Assembly (NCBI GenBank): GCA_964369975.1
Contig: CAYJFZ010000006.1
Span: forward strand, 40,288 to 104,287
DNA from: RGIG3102 sp964369975
GTDB lineage: Bacteria; Bacillota; Clostridia; Oscillospirales; Ruminococcaceae
Length of the DNA: 64,000 bases
Direction: 5' to 3'
Shown here: positions 42,125 through 51,921 of the stretch, piece after piece
Layout of the letters: every line of letters begins with the position of its first letter
Numbering within the stretch: the first letter of the stretch is position 1
The notes under the pieces: model-generated
Database searches by the model: none
Seen by the model: only the letters and a program-made list of their open reading frames with translations
Told to the model about the DNA's origin: nothing
Position numbers and translations under genes: made by a program

Positions 42125-44449
42125 TTAATTTCCTTTTCTTTTAATATAATATAAATAAGCAATATAAATAATACTTGCTGTAAAACTAATAAATACACCT
42201 AAATCGAGGTATGGTGTTTTGTATTCAAAAACTATTTCTAACTCTCCCATAGGAGCATAAACTGCTGATAAGGCATAGTTTGCTTTTAAAATTTCAGCTT
42301 TTTCTCCATTGATGTAAGCTGTAAAGCCCTCAGAGTAAGGAACAGAGAAAAATACTAAATTTTCTTTTTCTAAATTAATATTTGCAATAAAGCCATCATC
42401 ATTCATCTCAAAAGAATAAGAAGAAGAGTTTTTTCTATTTTCTACATCAATTTCAAAACTTTCAAAACTATAATCATATAAGCTATCCTCATTTAATCTT
42501 GTTAGTGGCAAATTATACTCTTTTAATATTTCTTCATCTAAGGCTATTGCACGAAGAAGAATATTTGCTCTTTTATCCTCGTTTACTATTGATAAATCAT
42601 CATAAGTTACATACTTATCATAAGTAAAGCCAAAGGGGATAAAGTATTCATTTTCAAAAATAGTATAAGGATATTGCTGTGAGTGATATTCGTATATTGG
42701 TATAGCAAATTCACTTTTTAAATTTTCTGTTTCCCAATCAGGAGTAATTAAATACCTAACACTTAATAAACTCCTTAAAGCATAAAGTGACTGGCTTGGG
42801 TTTGAGTTAACATTTCGAGTTACGCCGACATTTGGATAAAAATGCATAATTGAGGAGTCGACAGTACTATTGAAAAAGTAAATTGAAGGGTAGGAGGAGT
42901 ATAAGCCGAAGTTATCAAAACACTGATAATTATCTATCCTAAAGTCTTGATTATCATCATATAAATCTAAATCAAAAGTAGAAATGCTGTCGTAATTTTG
43001 TAACTTAAATAAATTGTTTGTATAAAGTTGTGGCATCTTTGTTAAGCTAAAATGTGAAATGCCCAAAACGAAAATCATAAATAAACAAGCATATAAAAGT
43101 TTTAAATGATATTTTTCTTTAGAATGATGGTTTGAAACGATTATATAAACTAAGTAAACTGATAAAAAGCCTATTAGTATATTTAATAAGAATAAAGCCA
43201 TTTCATCAGCAAGCCCAAAAAACAATTCACCATCTTGATTTTTAGTAGGAGTTATCGCAAAAAGTACAGGTACTAATAATAAATAAAATACAGGCTTAAT
43301 AGCATTTTTTATATCTTGTTTAGGATAGGAAAAGCCCTGCATATTCATAGCCGATAGCATTAATAAAGGCATGTAGTACCATCTTGCATAGTAACTTGAG
43401 TTAAAAGCATAAAAGCTACTGTTTAAAATCGGAACAAAGGCAAATAATAAGCAAACACTGAATACCTTAAAAAAAGCTGATTTTTTATTATGCTTTAAAA
43501 ATAAGAAATATCCAAACAAACCTCCTAAAGCAACAAACATAGACATACTTGTCCATTTAATATTAGCATCTAAGAAAATAGAGGCAGTATAAGGCGGGTC
43601 AGGTGGCAAAATAGCGCTAAAGAAAATAGCAAAATACTGCTGGACTTCATTATACATCCAAATTCCAAAGTTTTCTAAAGAGTAGCTTGTCCTTGGATTA
43701 GTTAATAAATTTGGGATAGATGGGATAAGCAGGGCGCAGCCCATAAAAAATCCTAAAATACTTTCAAAAGCTAAGGTTTTGAATTTTTTAATATCTAAGA
43801 TATAGTCATTACTTACTACTTTGCAAACAAAGTAAATTATTAAAAATATTACTTGGCCGACAAAAAAGAAATAGTTATTTAATAAATTTATAGCTACAAA
43901 AAAAGCGAAAAAGCCTTTTTTACCCTTATACATAAATTCATCTAAAGCCCATAATAAAAAAGGGAAAAAGACAACTGACTCTAAAAAATGATTGAAAAAT
44001 ACATTATAAATACTAAAGCCTGAAAAGGCGTAAAGTAAGGCTGCAATATTAGTGAATATAGCATTAGTTGAGTATCTTTTTAAATAAATATAAGCGCCTA
44101 AAGATGCGAAAGCAAATTTTAACATTAATAAAAAAGGCATTAAATAAGGTATTAATTTATAATCAAAAACTAAAGTGAGCCAGAAAAAAGGCGAGCCTAA
44201 AAGATAAAAAGAATAGCTGTTTACAAATGAAGAGCCTAAATCGGTAACCCAGCTATAATTTGTAGTACCGTTTTGAATCATTTGATTTGCATACATATAA
44301 AAAGGTATTTGTTGTGAATTATAATCTCCAGCATAAGTAAAAAAACCAAGGTCTATAACTAAAAAAGGCAAGAAAATACAAAATGCGCAAACAAAGCCCA
44401 TTAAAAATATTCTTAAATATTCATTTTTTATATATCCGTTTTTATTCAC
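42125..44449 (-). CDS. YfhO family membrane protein
   Basis: A 774-residue protein with about 13 membrane segments and a large outside domain near residues 470-740 before a last helix. The first loop has FFTYAGDYNSQQIPFYMYANQ with the acidic residue expected in GT-C enzymes, and the LYAFSGFSIYNVFFNHFLESVVFFPFLLW stretch near 138 is characteristic of YfhO, which glycosylates lipoteichoic acid in Bacillus. The start is a GTG with AGGTG five bases upstream. It is seven bases after yfbR and one base before tex, so the operon is tightly packed. Confidence 0.9.
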   Translation of the reverse strand: MNKNGYIKNEYLRIFLMGFVCAFCIFLPFLVIDLGFFTYAGDYNSQQIPFYMYANQMIQNGTTNYSWVTDLGSSFVNSYSFYLLGSPFFWLTLVFDYKLIPYLMPFLLMLKFAFASLGAYIYLKRYSTNAIFTNIAALLYAFSGFSIYNVFFNHFLESVVFFPFLLWALDEFMYKGKKGFFAFFVAINLLNNYFFFVGQVIFLIIYFVCKVVSNDYILDIKKFKTLAFESILGFFMGCALLIPSIPNLLTNPRTSYSLENFGIWMYNEVQQYFAIFFSAILPPDPPYTASIFLDANIKWTSMSMFVALGGLFGYFLFLKHNKKSAFFKVFSVCLLFAFVPILNSSFYAFNSSYYARWYYMPLLMLSAMNMQGFSYPKQDIKNAIKPVFYLLLVPVLFAITPTKNQDGELFFGLADEMALFLLNILIGFLSVYLVYIIVSNHHSKEKYHLKLLYACLFMIFVLGISHFSLTKMPQLYTNNLFKLQNYDSISTFDLDLYDDNQDFRIDNYQCFDNFGLYSSYPSIYFFNSTVDSSIMHFYPNVGVTRNVNSNPSQSLYALRSLLSVRYLITPDWETENLKSEFAIPIYEYHSQQYPYTIFENEYFIPFGFTYDKYVTYDDLSIVNEDKRANILLRAIALDEEILKEYNLPLTRLNEDSLYDYSFESFEIDVENRKNSSSYSFEMNDDGFIANINLEKENLVFFSVPYSEGFTAYINGEKAEILKANYALSAVYAPMGELEIVFEYKTPYLDLGVFISFTASIIYIAYLYYIKRKGN

Positions 44450-44456
44450 AAATCAC

Positions 44457-45041
44457 CTATATTTTACATAATTCATCTAAGGATAAGCTGTAAGCTGGAA
44501 TCATATTTTTTATAAAATAATTAACTTCTTCTAAATTTAATTCTTCTAAGGTCTTAATTAAAGATGCATAAGCTGACTTAAATTCGCCATTACCACTTCT
44601 TAATTCTTCAATACACTTAACTAAGGCTGATAATTTATCAGCAGCTTTTATTATCTTTTTTTCTTCTTTTGTTAAATTAGTTTGCAAAGCAAAAGGCTTT
44701 ATTTCTTCGCTTAATTCATCGCTTAATGTGCTTAATAATCTGCTTGTTGCGTGTTGTTCTATTTGTTTGTAAGTATTTTTAATATTATCATCAAAATACT
44801 TAACAGGTGTAGGCATATCGCCCGTTAATATCTCGCTCATATCGTGGTATAGGCAAGCTAAAACTACCTTTTCGCTATCGATATTTTTATTGTATATTTT
44901 ATTTGCGATAGCTGATAGAGTATGGGCAATTATCATCACTTCGCTTGTATGCTGGGCAACATCCTCATTTAAACTTTGGCGCATAAGCCCCCAACGAGGT
45001 ATATACTTCATTCTTGATAATAGTGCATTAAAATTATACAT
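44457..45041 (-). CDS. yfbR: 5'-deoxynucleotidase YfbR-like HD phosphohydrolase
   Basis: A 194-residue HD-domain protein. The N-terminus FNALLSRMKYIPRWGLM and the motif EDVAQHTSEV (His) with LACLYHDMSEILTGDMPTPVKY (HD) match YfbR, which removes phosphate from deoxynucleoside 5'-monophosphates. The C-terminal LSALVKCIEELRSGNGEF segment is also typical. The start overlaps the dus stop by eight bases with AAAGGAG inside dus. Together with thyX and tmk elsewhere it belongs to deoxynucleotide handling. Confidence 0.93.
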   Translation of the reverse strand: MYNFNALLSRMKYIPRWGLMRQSLNEDVAQHTSEVMIIAHTLSAIANKIYNKNIDSEKVVLACLYHDMSEILTGDMPTPVKYFDDNIKNTYKQIEQHATSRLLSTLSDELSEEIKPFALQTNLTKEEKKIIKAADKLSALVKCIEELRSGNGEFKSAYASLIKTLEELNLEEVNYFIKNMIPAYSLSLDELCKI

Positions 45042-46008
45042 CGCTATTCTCCTTTAAAATTTGATTTACTAAGTTTTGTGCATCGCTTAATGTAGCAAGG
45101 CTATTTGATAAATATCTAAATTGCGAGGCATTATGTAAGCCTTTTAAATAAAGCGCAACATGGCTTCTTGATTTTTTCATCCCTAAGGTTTCGCCATTCA
45201 CTTCACAAAGTTTTTCTAAATGCCAAAGTAGTAGTTGCATTTTTTCGTATAAAGTGGGCTCATCGCTTATTTTTTCGCCATTAAAGTATTCTTTTATTTG
45301 TTTAAACACCCAAGGAGATGAAAGAGCAGCCCTACCTATCATTACCCCATCACATTTAGTGTAGTCTAATACATTTTTGACATCTTCTACATTTTTAATA
45401 TCACCATTTGCGAAAACAGGTATGTTAACACAAGATTTAACATCTTTTATTATGTCGTAATCAACGCCTAAAGAGTACATTTGTTTTCTTGTTCTTCCGT
45501 GAACTGTTAAAAAACTAACTCCCACTTCTTCGCAAGCAGTAGCAAGTTCTAAAGCTGTTATACTATCATTATCCCAACCTTTTCGCATTTTAACACTAAC
45601 AGGAGTGCCATTTGCGTTATCTACTACAGTCCTTGCAATTTCTTTTGCAAGAGGTATATTATTCATCAAAGCACTGCCAGAAGCATTTTTTACAATCTTT
45701 GGCGCAGGGCATCCCATATTTATATCTATAAAATCAGGCTTATATTTTAATACTTCTTTAGTAGCCACAGCAAAATCAACAGGATCAAAGCCGAAAAGCT
45801 GAATGCCGTATGGATTTTGCCTGTTAAAATTTTGCATAAGACTATGGCTTTTCTTATCGCCATAGTTTAAAGCCCTTGCCGAAACCATCTCGCTTACTGT
45901 AAAACCAGCGCCATAATCATCGCAAACTTTACGCATTACTATATCGCAAAATCCGGCCATAGGCGCTAAGACAGCCTTATTTTCTATTTTTAAACCATTA
46001 ATATTCAT
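45034..46008 (-). CDS. dus: tRNA-dihydrouridine synthase (DusB-like)
   Basis: A 324-residue FMN TIM-barrel enzyme that reduces uridines in the tRNA D-loop. VLAPMAGFCDIVMRKVC opens the barrel; INMGCPAPKIVKNASGSALM near residue 97 holds the catalytic Cys, VSVKMRKGW near 137 and VHGRTRKQMYS near 167 the FMN and tRNA contacts. FANGDIKNVEDV and GVMIGRAALSSPWVF follow. GGTGA precedes the ATG. It heads the minus-strand operon, back to back with polA. Confidence 0.95.
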   Translation of the reverse strand: MNINGLKIENKAVLAPMAGFCDIVMRKVCDDYGAGFTVSEMVSARALNYGDKKSHSLMQNFNRQNPYGIQLFGFDPVDFAVATKEVLKYKPDFIDINMGCPAPKIVKNASGSALMNNIPLAKEIARTVVDNANGTPVSVKMRKGWDNDSITALELATACEEVGVSFLTVHGRTRKQMYSLGVDYDIIKDVKSCVNIPVFANGDIKNVEDVKNVLDYTKCDGVMIGRAALSSPWVFKQIKEYFNGEKISDEPTLYEKMQLLLWHLEKLCEVNGETLGMKKSRSHVALYLKGLHNASQFRYLSNSLATLSDAQNLVNQILKENSDV

Positions 46009-46041
46009 ATATTCACCTAATTTTTAAAATCTAACTAATAA

Positions 46042-46074
46042 ATTATACCATAAATTATAAAAATATGGTATACT
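46042..46074. promoter_or_regulatory. Symmetrical divergent -10 region of dus and polA
   Basis: Nine-base perfect arms TATACCATA / TATGGTATA separated by 11 bases. The left arm overlaps a minus-strand TATAAT (46047-46042) and the right arm a plus-strand TATACT (46069-46074); no good -35 is seen for either. Confidence 0.35.
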
Positions 46075-46112
46075 ATAAAATATAAAATTTAAAAAAATAA
46101 AAAGAGGTATGT

Positions 46113-48641
46113 ATGAAACTATTAGCCTTAGATGGTAACAGCATTTTAAATCGTGCATTTTATGGGATAAAATTATTAACAACAAAAGATGGTCAGTATA
46201 CAAATGCCATTTATGGATTTTTAAATATATTACTAAGATTAAAACAGCAAACAACACCTGATGCTGTTGCGATAGCTTTTGATTTAAAAGGAAAAACTTT
46301 TAGACATGAAATGTATGACGGTTACAAGGCTTTAAGAAAAGGCATGCCAGAAGAACTTGCCCAGCAATTACCCACACTAAAACAACTACTTAGTGATTTA
46401 GGTTATGTTATAGTGACAAAAGAAGGCTTTGAAGCTGATGATGTATTAGGAACATTAGCAAGGGCTTGCAGTGAAAATGATGATGAATGCTTTATCGCAA
46501 CAGGTGATAGGGATGCTTTGCAATTAGTAAATGATAATGTACAAGTTATATTATCTTCTACCTTTGGCGGAAAAAGCCAAACTGTATTTATGGATAGAGA
46601 TGCAGTTTATGAAAAATATACCTTATATCCAGAAGAATTAATTGATTTAAAAGCCTTGATGGGAGACTCTTCTGACAATATCCCAGGGGTTAAAGGCGTG
46701 GGCGAAAAAACAGCGGTGAATCTATTAAAAGAGTTTAAATCTTTAGATGGAATATATGAAAATATTGAAAGTGAATTAATTAAAAAATCAGTAAAAGAAA
46801 AGCTAATAAACGATAAAGAAATGGCTTATTTATCAAAAGAGCTTGGCACAATAAACACTAAGCTTGATATTATAACAGATATAAATGCTTATAAATTATC
46901 CATAGGTGATAAACAAAAAGCAAAGGCTACATTAAATAGCCTTGAAATGTTTTCTTTAGGTGAAAAGCTACTTTTAGATATGCAAGATAGCACAACACAA
47001 ATAAAAGAAGAAACAACACTTAAAGAAGTTAAAATCTTAGAATTTAAAAATGATATAGATAGCTGTATTATGTTTAAAAAGGAAGAAAATTTCTTTTTTG
47101 TAAATGAAGAAAAAGTATATAAAATAAATGAGAATGAAAAAGCATTAAAAGAGTTTTTAGAAGATAAAACAAAAGAAAAGGTAGTATATGACTCAAAAGA
47201 AATATATAAATTCTGCTTTAAAAATGATATAGATGTAAAAAACATAACATTTTGCTTAAAACTTGCTTGCTATTTAACAAATCCCCTTGCAAACGGCTAT
47301 GAGTATGATAAAATAATAGCTTTAGCAAATGCTCAAAAGGCTTTTAATTGCGATGATGACTTTGCGCCATATGCAAACAGTGTATATGAAAACTTGAAAA
47401 ATGAGATAAAAAAAGACGGGCAAGAGAGTTTATTAAGCGATATAGAACTTCCATTAAGTGAAGTGCTTGCGAGTATGGAGCATTTAGGTTTTGCTGTTGA
47501 TAAAAATGGTATTGAGGAATTTGGCAAAGTTTTAAAAGTGCAGTTAGAAAAAGACTTAAGCGAAGTATATAAGTATACAGGCTATGAATTTAATTTAAAC
47601 AGCCCAAAACAGTTAGCAGTAGCGCTTTTTGAAAAATTGGAACTGCCAACTGGCAAAAAGACAAAGTCTGGATATTCTACAGATGCTAAAACTTTAGAAA
47701 ATCTAAGAAAGTATCATCCTGTAATAGATATTATTTTAAATTATAGAACTTATCAAAAATTAAACTCTACCTATGTAGAAGGCTTGAAAAGTAAAGTTTC
47801 TGAAAATGGAAGAATACACTCAACTTTTAATCAAACCGAAACAAGGACAGGCAGGATATCCTCAGGTGAGCCCAATTTACAAAACATCCCAGTTAGAACA
47901 AAATTAGGGCAAGAGTTAAGAAAGTTTTTTGTTGCAAAAGATGACTGCGTTTTATTAGATGCTGACTACTCACAAATCGAGCTTAGGATTTTAGCACATA
48001 TAAGCGAAGATGAGGCGATGAAAGAAGCCTTTTTAAATAACTTAGACATACACACTCAAACAGCGGCAAAAGTAATGAATTTGCCTGATGATATGATAAC
48101 GAGTGAGTTAAGAAGTAGGGCAAAGGCTGTAAATTTTGGTATAGTTTATGGTATAGGCGCCTTTAGTTTAAGCAATGATACAGGTATGAGTATAAAAGAA
48201 GCAGACTTTTTCATAAAAGAGTATTTACAGCATTATATAGGTGTAAAGCAGTATATGGATGACATAGTAAAATCAGCTAAAGAAAACGGCTATGTAACTA
48301 CTTTATTTAATAGAAAAAGGTCACTGCCTGAAATAAATAACTCTAATAAAACTATTCAAGCCTTAGGTGCAAGAATGGCATTAAATACACCGATACAAGG
48401 AACGAGCGCAGATATTATAAAAATAGCTATGGTAAAAGTATACAACCGCCTAAAAGATGAAAACTTTAAAGCGAAATTAGTATTACAAGTGCATGATGAA
48501 CTTATAATAGAATGCCCAAGACAAGAACAAGAAAAAGTAGCTAAAATATTAAAAGAAGAAATGGAGAATAGCGCAAAATTATCAGTGCCACTAAAAGTTG
48601 ATGTAAACATAGGCGAAAACTGGTATACAGCTAAGGGGTAG
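46113..48641 (+). CDS. polA: DNA polymerase I
   Basis: An 842-residue polymerase with a 5' nuclease domain (1-290; LALDGNSILNRAFYGIK, EADDVLGTLA, GDSSDNIPGVKGVGEKTA), a middle 3'-5' exonuclease fold (about 300-450) in which the DxE and YxxxD catalytic motifs are not seen, and the polymerase domain with DYSQIELRILAHISEDEAM near 612, RSRAKAVNFGIVYG near 669 and VLQVHDELIIE near 790. It fills gaps and removes RNA primers; loss of proofreading is common in Gram-positive PolI. AAGAGGT precedes the ATG. rimI and tsaD follow closely. Confidence 0.97.
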   Translation: MKLLALDGNSILNRAFYGIKLLTTKDGQYTNAIYGFLNILLRLKQQTTPDAVAIAFDLKGKTFRHEMYDGYKALRKGMPEELAQQLPTLKQLLSDLGYVIVTKEGFEADDVLGTLARACSENDDECFIATGDRDALQLVNDNVQVILSSTFGGKSQTVFMDRDAVYEKYTLYPEELIDLKALMGDSSDNIPGVKGVGEKTAVNLLKEFKSLDGIYENIESELIKKSVKEKLINDKEMAYLSKELGTINTKLDIITDINAYKLSIGDKQKAKATLNSLEMFSLGEKLLLDMQDSTTQIKEETTLKEVKILEFKNDIDSCIMFKKEENFFFVNEEKVYKINENEKALKEFLEDKTKEKVVYDSKEIYKFCFKNDIDVKNITFCLKLACYLTNPLANGYEYDKIIALANAQKAFNCDDDFAPYANSVYENLKNEIKKDGQESLLSDIELPLSEVLASMEHLGFAVDKNGIEEFGKVLKVQLEKDLSEVYKYTGYEFNLNSPKQLAVALFEKLELPTGKKTKSGYSTDAKTLENLRKYHPVIDIILNYRTYQKLNSTYVEGLKSKVSENGRIHSTFNQTETRTGRISSGEPNLQNIPVRTKLGQELRKFFVAKDDCVLLDADYSQIELRILAHISEDEAMKEAFLNNLDIHTQTAAKVMNLPDDMITSELRSRAKAVNFGIVYGIGAFSLSNDTGMSIKEADFFIKEYLQHYIGVKQYMDDIVKSAKENGYVTTLFNRKRSLPEINNSNKTIQALGARMALNTPIQGTSADIIKIAMVKVYNRLKDENFKAKLVLQVHDELIIECPRQEQEKVAKILKEEMENSAKLSVPLKVDVNIGENWYTAKG

Positions 48642-48647
48642 CGAAAA

Positions 48648-49082
48648 ATGGATTTTTTTATAGAAGAATTTAAGTTAAAACATGTTGAGGAAGTTGTTAC
48701 TTTACATTCTGAAGAATTTGATGGCTGGGGAATGAAAGGCCTTATTAGTGAATTAAGTAACTATACAAGAAAAAATTATGTAGCCATTAAAGATGATAAA
48801 ATTATTGCTCACGCATCTTTTTCTGTTTTTGATGGAGTACAGCTTAATTTTATTTGCGTAAAGGCTTCTTTGAGACAAAAAGGCATAGGCGAAAATTTTT
48901 TAAAAGAATGTTTAGCTTTATTAAATGCAAGGAAGGTAGTCCTTGAAGTAAGAAGTAAAAATATAGCGGCAATTAAGCTTTATGAAAAAGTAGGCTTTAT
49001 TACTTTAGCGAAAAGAAAAAATCTATACTCTGCGCCTTTAGACGATGGTATAGTAATGGAATATAGAAAAAAGGAGATATAG
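48648..49082 (+). CDS. rimI: Ribosomal-protein-alanine N-acetyltransferase RimI
   Basis: A 144-residue GNAT enzyme whose acetyl-CoA loop reads VKASLRQKGIGENFL near residue 71 and whose C-terminal half has VLEVRSKNIAAIKLYEKVGF, the RimI pattern. It acetylates the N-terminal alanine of ribosomal protein S18 in Escherichia coli; the target here is assumed. It follows polA by six bases and its stop abuts the tsaD start. The rimI-tsaD adjacency is conserved widely, although tsaB and tsaE are not here. Confidence 0.9.
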   Translation: MDFFIEEFKLKHVEEVVTLHSEEFDGWGMKGLISELSNYTRKNYVAIKDDKIIAHASFSVFDGVQLNFICVKASLRQKGIGENFLKECLALLNARKVVLEVRSKNIAAIKLYEKVGFITLAKRKNLYSAPLDDGIVMEYRKKEI

Positions 49083-50084
49083 ATGCTTATTTTAGGAATT
49101 GAAACGAGTTGTGATGAAACAGCGGCTTCTGTAGTAAAAGATGGAAGACAAATTTTATCCAATGTTATAAATTCACAGGCAATAGAGCATAGCTTATATG
49201 GCGGTGTAGTGCCAGAAATAGCTTCAAGAAGACATATAGATAATATAAGCGTTGTAGTAGAAAAAGCAATTAAAGATGCAAATATCTCTTATAGTGATAT
49301 AGATGCAATAGCAGTAACTTATGCCCCGGGGTTAATAGGAGCTTTATTAGTAGGCTTGAACTATGCAAAAGGCTTGAGTTTTGCTTTAAATAAACCCTTA
49401 ATACCTACTCATCATATAAGAGGTCATATAGCAGCTTTATATTTAGAATACCCTGATTTAAAGCCACCTTTTATGTGCTTAGTAGCATCTGGAGGGCATA
49501 GCCATATAGTAAAAGTGAATTCTTATACTGATTTTTTAGTAATAGGTAAAACAGTAGATGATGCAGCGGGTGAAGCCTTTGATAAGGTGAGTAGGACTCT
49601 AAACTTAGGTTATCCAGGGGGCCCTGCTATTTCAAAAGCAGCTAAAACTGGGGATAAAACAGCATATAAACTACCTACTCCAAATACTCAAAATAAATAT
49701 GATGTTAGTTTTTCAGGGCTTAAAACAGCGGTGATTAATTTATTTAATACTAATAATATGAAGGGCATAGAAACTAATATAAACGATTTAGCAGCATCTT
49801 TCGAGGAAAAAGTAGCGAGTATGCTATGTGAAAATTTAGTAAATGCCTCAAAAGAATACGGTATAAAAAAAGTGGCGATAGCCGGTGGTGTTGCGGCAAA
49901 TACAAGGCTTAGAGAATTGATTTTAGAAAAAATTGATAAAGAAAATTTTTATTGCCCAGCTATGGATTTATGCACAGATAATGCAGCCATGATAGCTTCT
50001 CAAGGCTATTATGAATATAAGGATGGCAATATAGCACCACTTAATTTAAATGCTATTGCCTCTTTAGATATTTCTAATATGTAA
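49083..50084 (+). CDS. tsaD: tRNA N6-threonylcarbamoyladenosine transferase TsaD
   Basis: A 333-residue ASKHA-fold enzyme that transfers threonylcarbamoyl to A37 of ANN-reading tRNAs with TsaB and TsaE. ILGIETSCDETAASVV at the start, the metal-binding HHIRGHIAALY (His pair) near residue 109, SGGHSHIVKV near 136, and GGVAANTRLRE near 268 are diagnostic. AAGGAG precedes the ATG, which directly follows the rimI stop. Length is standard. Confidence 0.97.
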   Translation: MLILGIETSCDETAASVVKDGRQILSNVINSQAIEHSLYGGVVPEIASRRHIDNISVVVEKAIKDANISYSDIDAIAVTYAPGLIGALLVGLNYAKGLSFALNKPLIPTHHIRGHIAALYLEYPDLKPPFMCLVASGGHSHIVKVNSYTDFLVIGKTVDDAAGEAFDKVSRTLNLGYPGGPAISKAAKTGDKTAYKLPTPNTQNKYDVSFSGLKTAVINLFNTNNMKGIETNINDLAASFEEKVASMLCENLVNASKEYGIKKVAIAGGVAANTRLRELILEKIDKENFYCPAMDLCTDNAAMIASQGYYEYKDGNIAPLNLNAIASLDISNM

Positions 50085-50194
50085 AAATTTGTACTAAATA
50101 CTTGACTTTTTTATATAAATAAGTAAAATTATAATATAACAAATTATTTATATAGTTTGTTTTGAATTATACATAGAAAAAGGAGTTTTAGATT

Positions 50195-50425
50195 ATGGTT
50201 TTTGAAAAATTAAGAGAAATCATTGCCCAACAATTAGATTTAGATGAAGATGAAATAACAATGCAAAGCGACTTAGTTCAGGATTTTGATGCTGATAGCC
50301 TTGATATGGTTGATATCGTTATGTCAATTGAAGATGCTTTTTTAGTAGAAATCCCAGAAGAATCAATTGATGAATTAAAAACAGTTAGCGATGTAGTAAA
50401 ATTTATAGAAGAAAATAAACAATAA
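50195..50425 (+). CDS. acpP: Acyl carrier protein
   Basis: A 76-residue acidic four-helix carrier. The phosphopantetheine attachment serine is in DFDADSLDMVDIVM near residue 37, and EIPEESIDELKTVSDVVKFIEE closes the domain. It carries acyl chains during fatty-acid synthesis. AAGGAG precedes the ATG. It is flanked by tsaD and proS and has its own terminator; no fab genes are near, except an SDR gene two genes on. Confidence 0.95.
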   Translation: MVFEKLREIIAQQLDLDEDEITMQSDLVQDFDADSLDMVDIVMSIEDAFLVEIPEESIDELKTVSDVVKFIEENKQ

Positions 50426-50431
50426 ATAGCG

Positions 50432-50463
50432 AAAGCCTCTTTTATATTTAAGAGGTTTTTGTT
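50432..50463 (+). terminator. Intrinsic terminator after acpP
   Basis: Stem AAAGCCTCTT / AAGAGGTTTT (one G-U pair) followed by a T run; it lies directly before the proS ribosome site. Confidence 0.7.
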
Positions 50464-50480
50464 TTTTACAAGGAGAAAAT

Positions 50481-51920
50481 ATGGCAAAGGATAAAAAATT
50501 AGTTAGTGATATTACTTCAAGAAGCGAAGATTTTGCACAGTGGTTTACAGATATATGCCTAAAAGCGGAGCTTATTGACTATTCAACAGTTAAAGGCTTT
50601 ACAGTTATGCGCCCTTACGGACAGGCTATATGGGAAAATATGAGTAGAATTTTAGATGATGAATTCAAAAGGACAGGGCATGAAAATGTTGCAATGCCTT
50701 TATTAATTCCGGAAAGTTTGCTTCAAAAAGAAAAAGACCATGTTGATGGCTTTGCACCTGAAGTTGCGTGGGTAACTTTTGGAGGCAGTGAAAAACTTGA
50801 AGAAAGATTATGTATTCGCCCTACGAGCGAGACTTTGTTTTGCGATCATTTTTCAAGAGTATTACAAACTTATCGTCAGTTGCCAATGAAATATAATCAA
50901 TGGTGTAGTGTTGTTAGATGGGAAAAAACAACAAGACCTTTTTTAAGAGGTAGGGAGTTTTTCTGGCAAGAGGGACATACTATTCATGAAACTAAAGATG
51001 AAGCAGTAAAAGAAACATTTGATATGCTTAATATCTATGCAGATTTTGCAGAAAATAAATTAATGATGCCAGTTATTAAAGGGCAAAAAACGGATAAAGA
51101 AAAGTTTGCAGGGGCAGTAGCTACTTACACAATTGAAGCTATGATGCACGATGGCAAGGCTTTACAAAGCGGGACATCGCATTATTTCGGCGATGACTTT
51201 TCTAAGGCTTTTGATGTAACTTTTGCTGATAGGAATAATGGTATTTCTTACCCTCACCAAACTTCTTGGGGCTTATCTACAAGAATAATTGGAGCTGTAA
51301 TTATGACTCACGGTGATGATGACGGCTTAATTTTACCTCCTGCAATAGCGCCAATACAAGTAGCTATTATACCAGTAGCACAGCATAAAGAAGGTGTTAT
51401 TGAAAAAGCAGAGGAGTTAAAGCTAAAATTAGAAAAAACATTCAAAGTAAAACTTGATGCTTCAGATAATTCACCAGGCTGGAAGTTTGCGCAATATGAA
51501 ATGAAGGGTGTTCCTGTAAGACTTGAAATAGGCCCAAAAGATATAGAAAAAAATCAATGTGTTTTAGTAAGGCGAGATACAAGAGAAAAATTATTTATTT
51601 CTTTAGATAATTTAGAAAATGAAATCACACAGCTTTTAGAAAATATAGAAAAAGATATGTATCAAAAAGCTTTAGAAAATAGAACCAATAAAACTAAAAC
51701 TTTGCATGATTTTGAAGAAATTATACAAACTTCAAAAACAGAAGACGGCTTTATCATTTCACCTTGGTGTGGTCAGTTAAGCTGTGAAGAAGAAATGAAA
51801 GAAAAAGCAGGCTTATCAAGCCGTTGTATGCCTTTTGACTTACAAGAAGATATAAAAGGAGACTGCCCGATTTGCAAAAATAAAGCAAAGCATAATGTAA
51901 TTTGGGGCAAAGCTTATTAA
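50481..51920 (+). CDS. proS: Prolyl-tRNA synthetase, archaeal/eukaryotic-like type
   Basis: A 479-residue class II synthetase that charges tRNA-Pro. It has motif 2 around WEKTTRPFLRGREFFWQEGHT near residue 150 and motif 3 QTSWGLSTRIIGAVIMTHGDDDGL near 260, an anticodon domain and a C-terminal zinc-like domain with CGQLSCEEEMKE and CPICKNK. The absence of the editing insertion and the C-terminal extension mark the short archaeal-type ProRS, found in a subset of bacteria including many Clostridia. AAGGAG precedes the ATG. An SDR gene follows after one base. Confidence 0.96.
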   Translation: MAKDKKLVSDITSRSEDFAQWFTDICLKAELIDYSTVKGFTVMRPYGQAIWENMSRILDDEFKRTGHENVAMPLLIPESLLQKEKDHVDGFAPEVAWVTFGGSEKLEERLCIRPTSETLFCDHFSRVLQTYRQLPMKYNQWCSVVRWEKTTRPFLRGREFFWQEGHTIHETKDEAVKETFDMLNIYADFAENKLMMPVIKGQKTDKEKFAGAVATYTIEAMMHDGKALQSGTSHYFGDDFSKAFDVTFADRNNGISYPHQTSWGLSTRIIGAVIMTHGDDDGLILPPAIAPIQVAIIPVAQHKEGVIEKAEELKLKLEKTFKVKLDASDNSPGWKFAQYEMKGVPVRLEIGPKDIEKNQCVLVRRDTREKLFISLDNLENEITQLLENIEKDMYQKALENRTNKTKTLHDFEEIIQTSKTEDGFIISPWCGQLSCEEEMKEKAGLSSRCMPFDLQEDIKGDCPICKNKAKHNVIWGKAY

Positions 51921-51921
51921 A

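Noticed and set aside
39970..42198. Tex with 25 extra N-terminal residues
   Set aside because: The extra part is hydrophobic, overlaps yfhO in another frame and has no ribosome site; the inner ATG has one.
50102..50135. Promoter for acpP (TTGACT ... TATAAT)
   Set aside because: The spacing is 22 bases, too long for a standard sigma-A promoter; the true promoter may use another -35.
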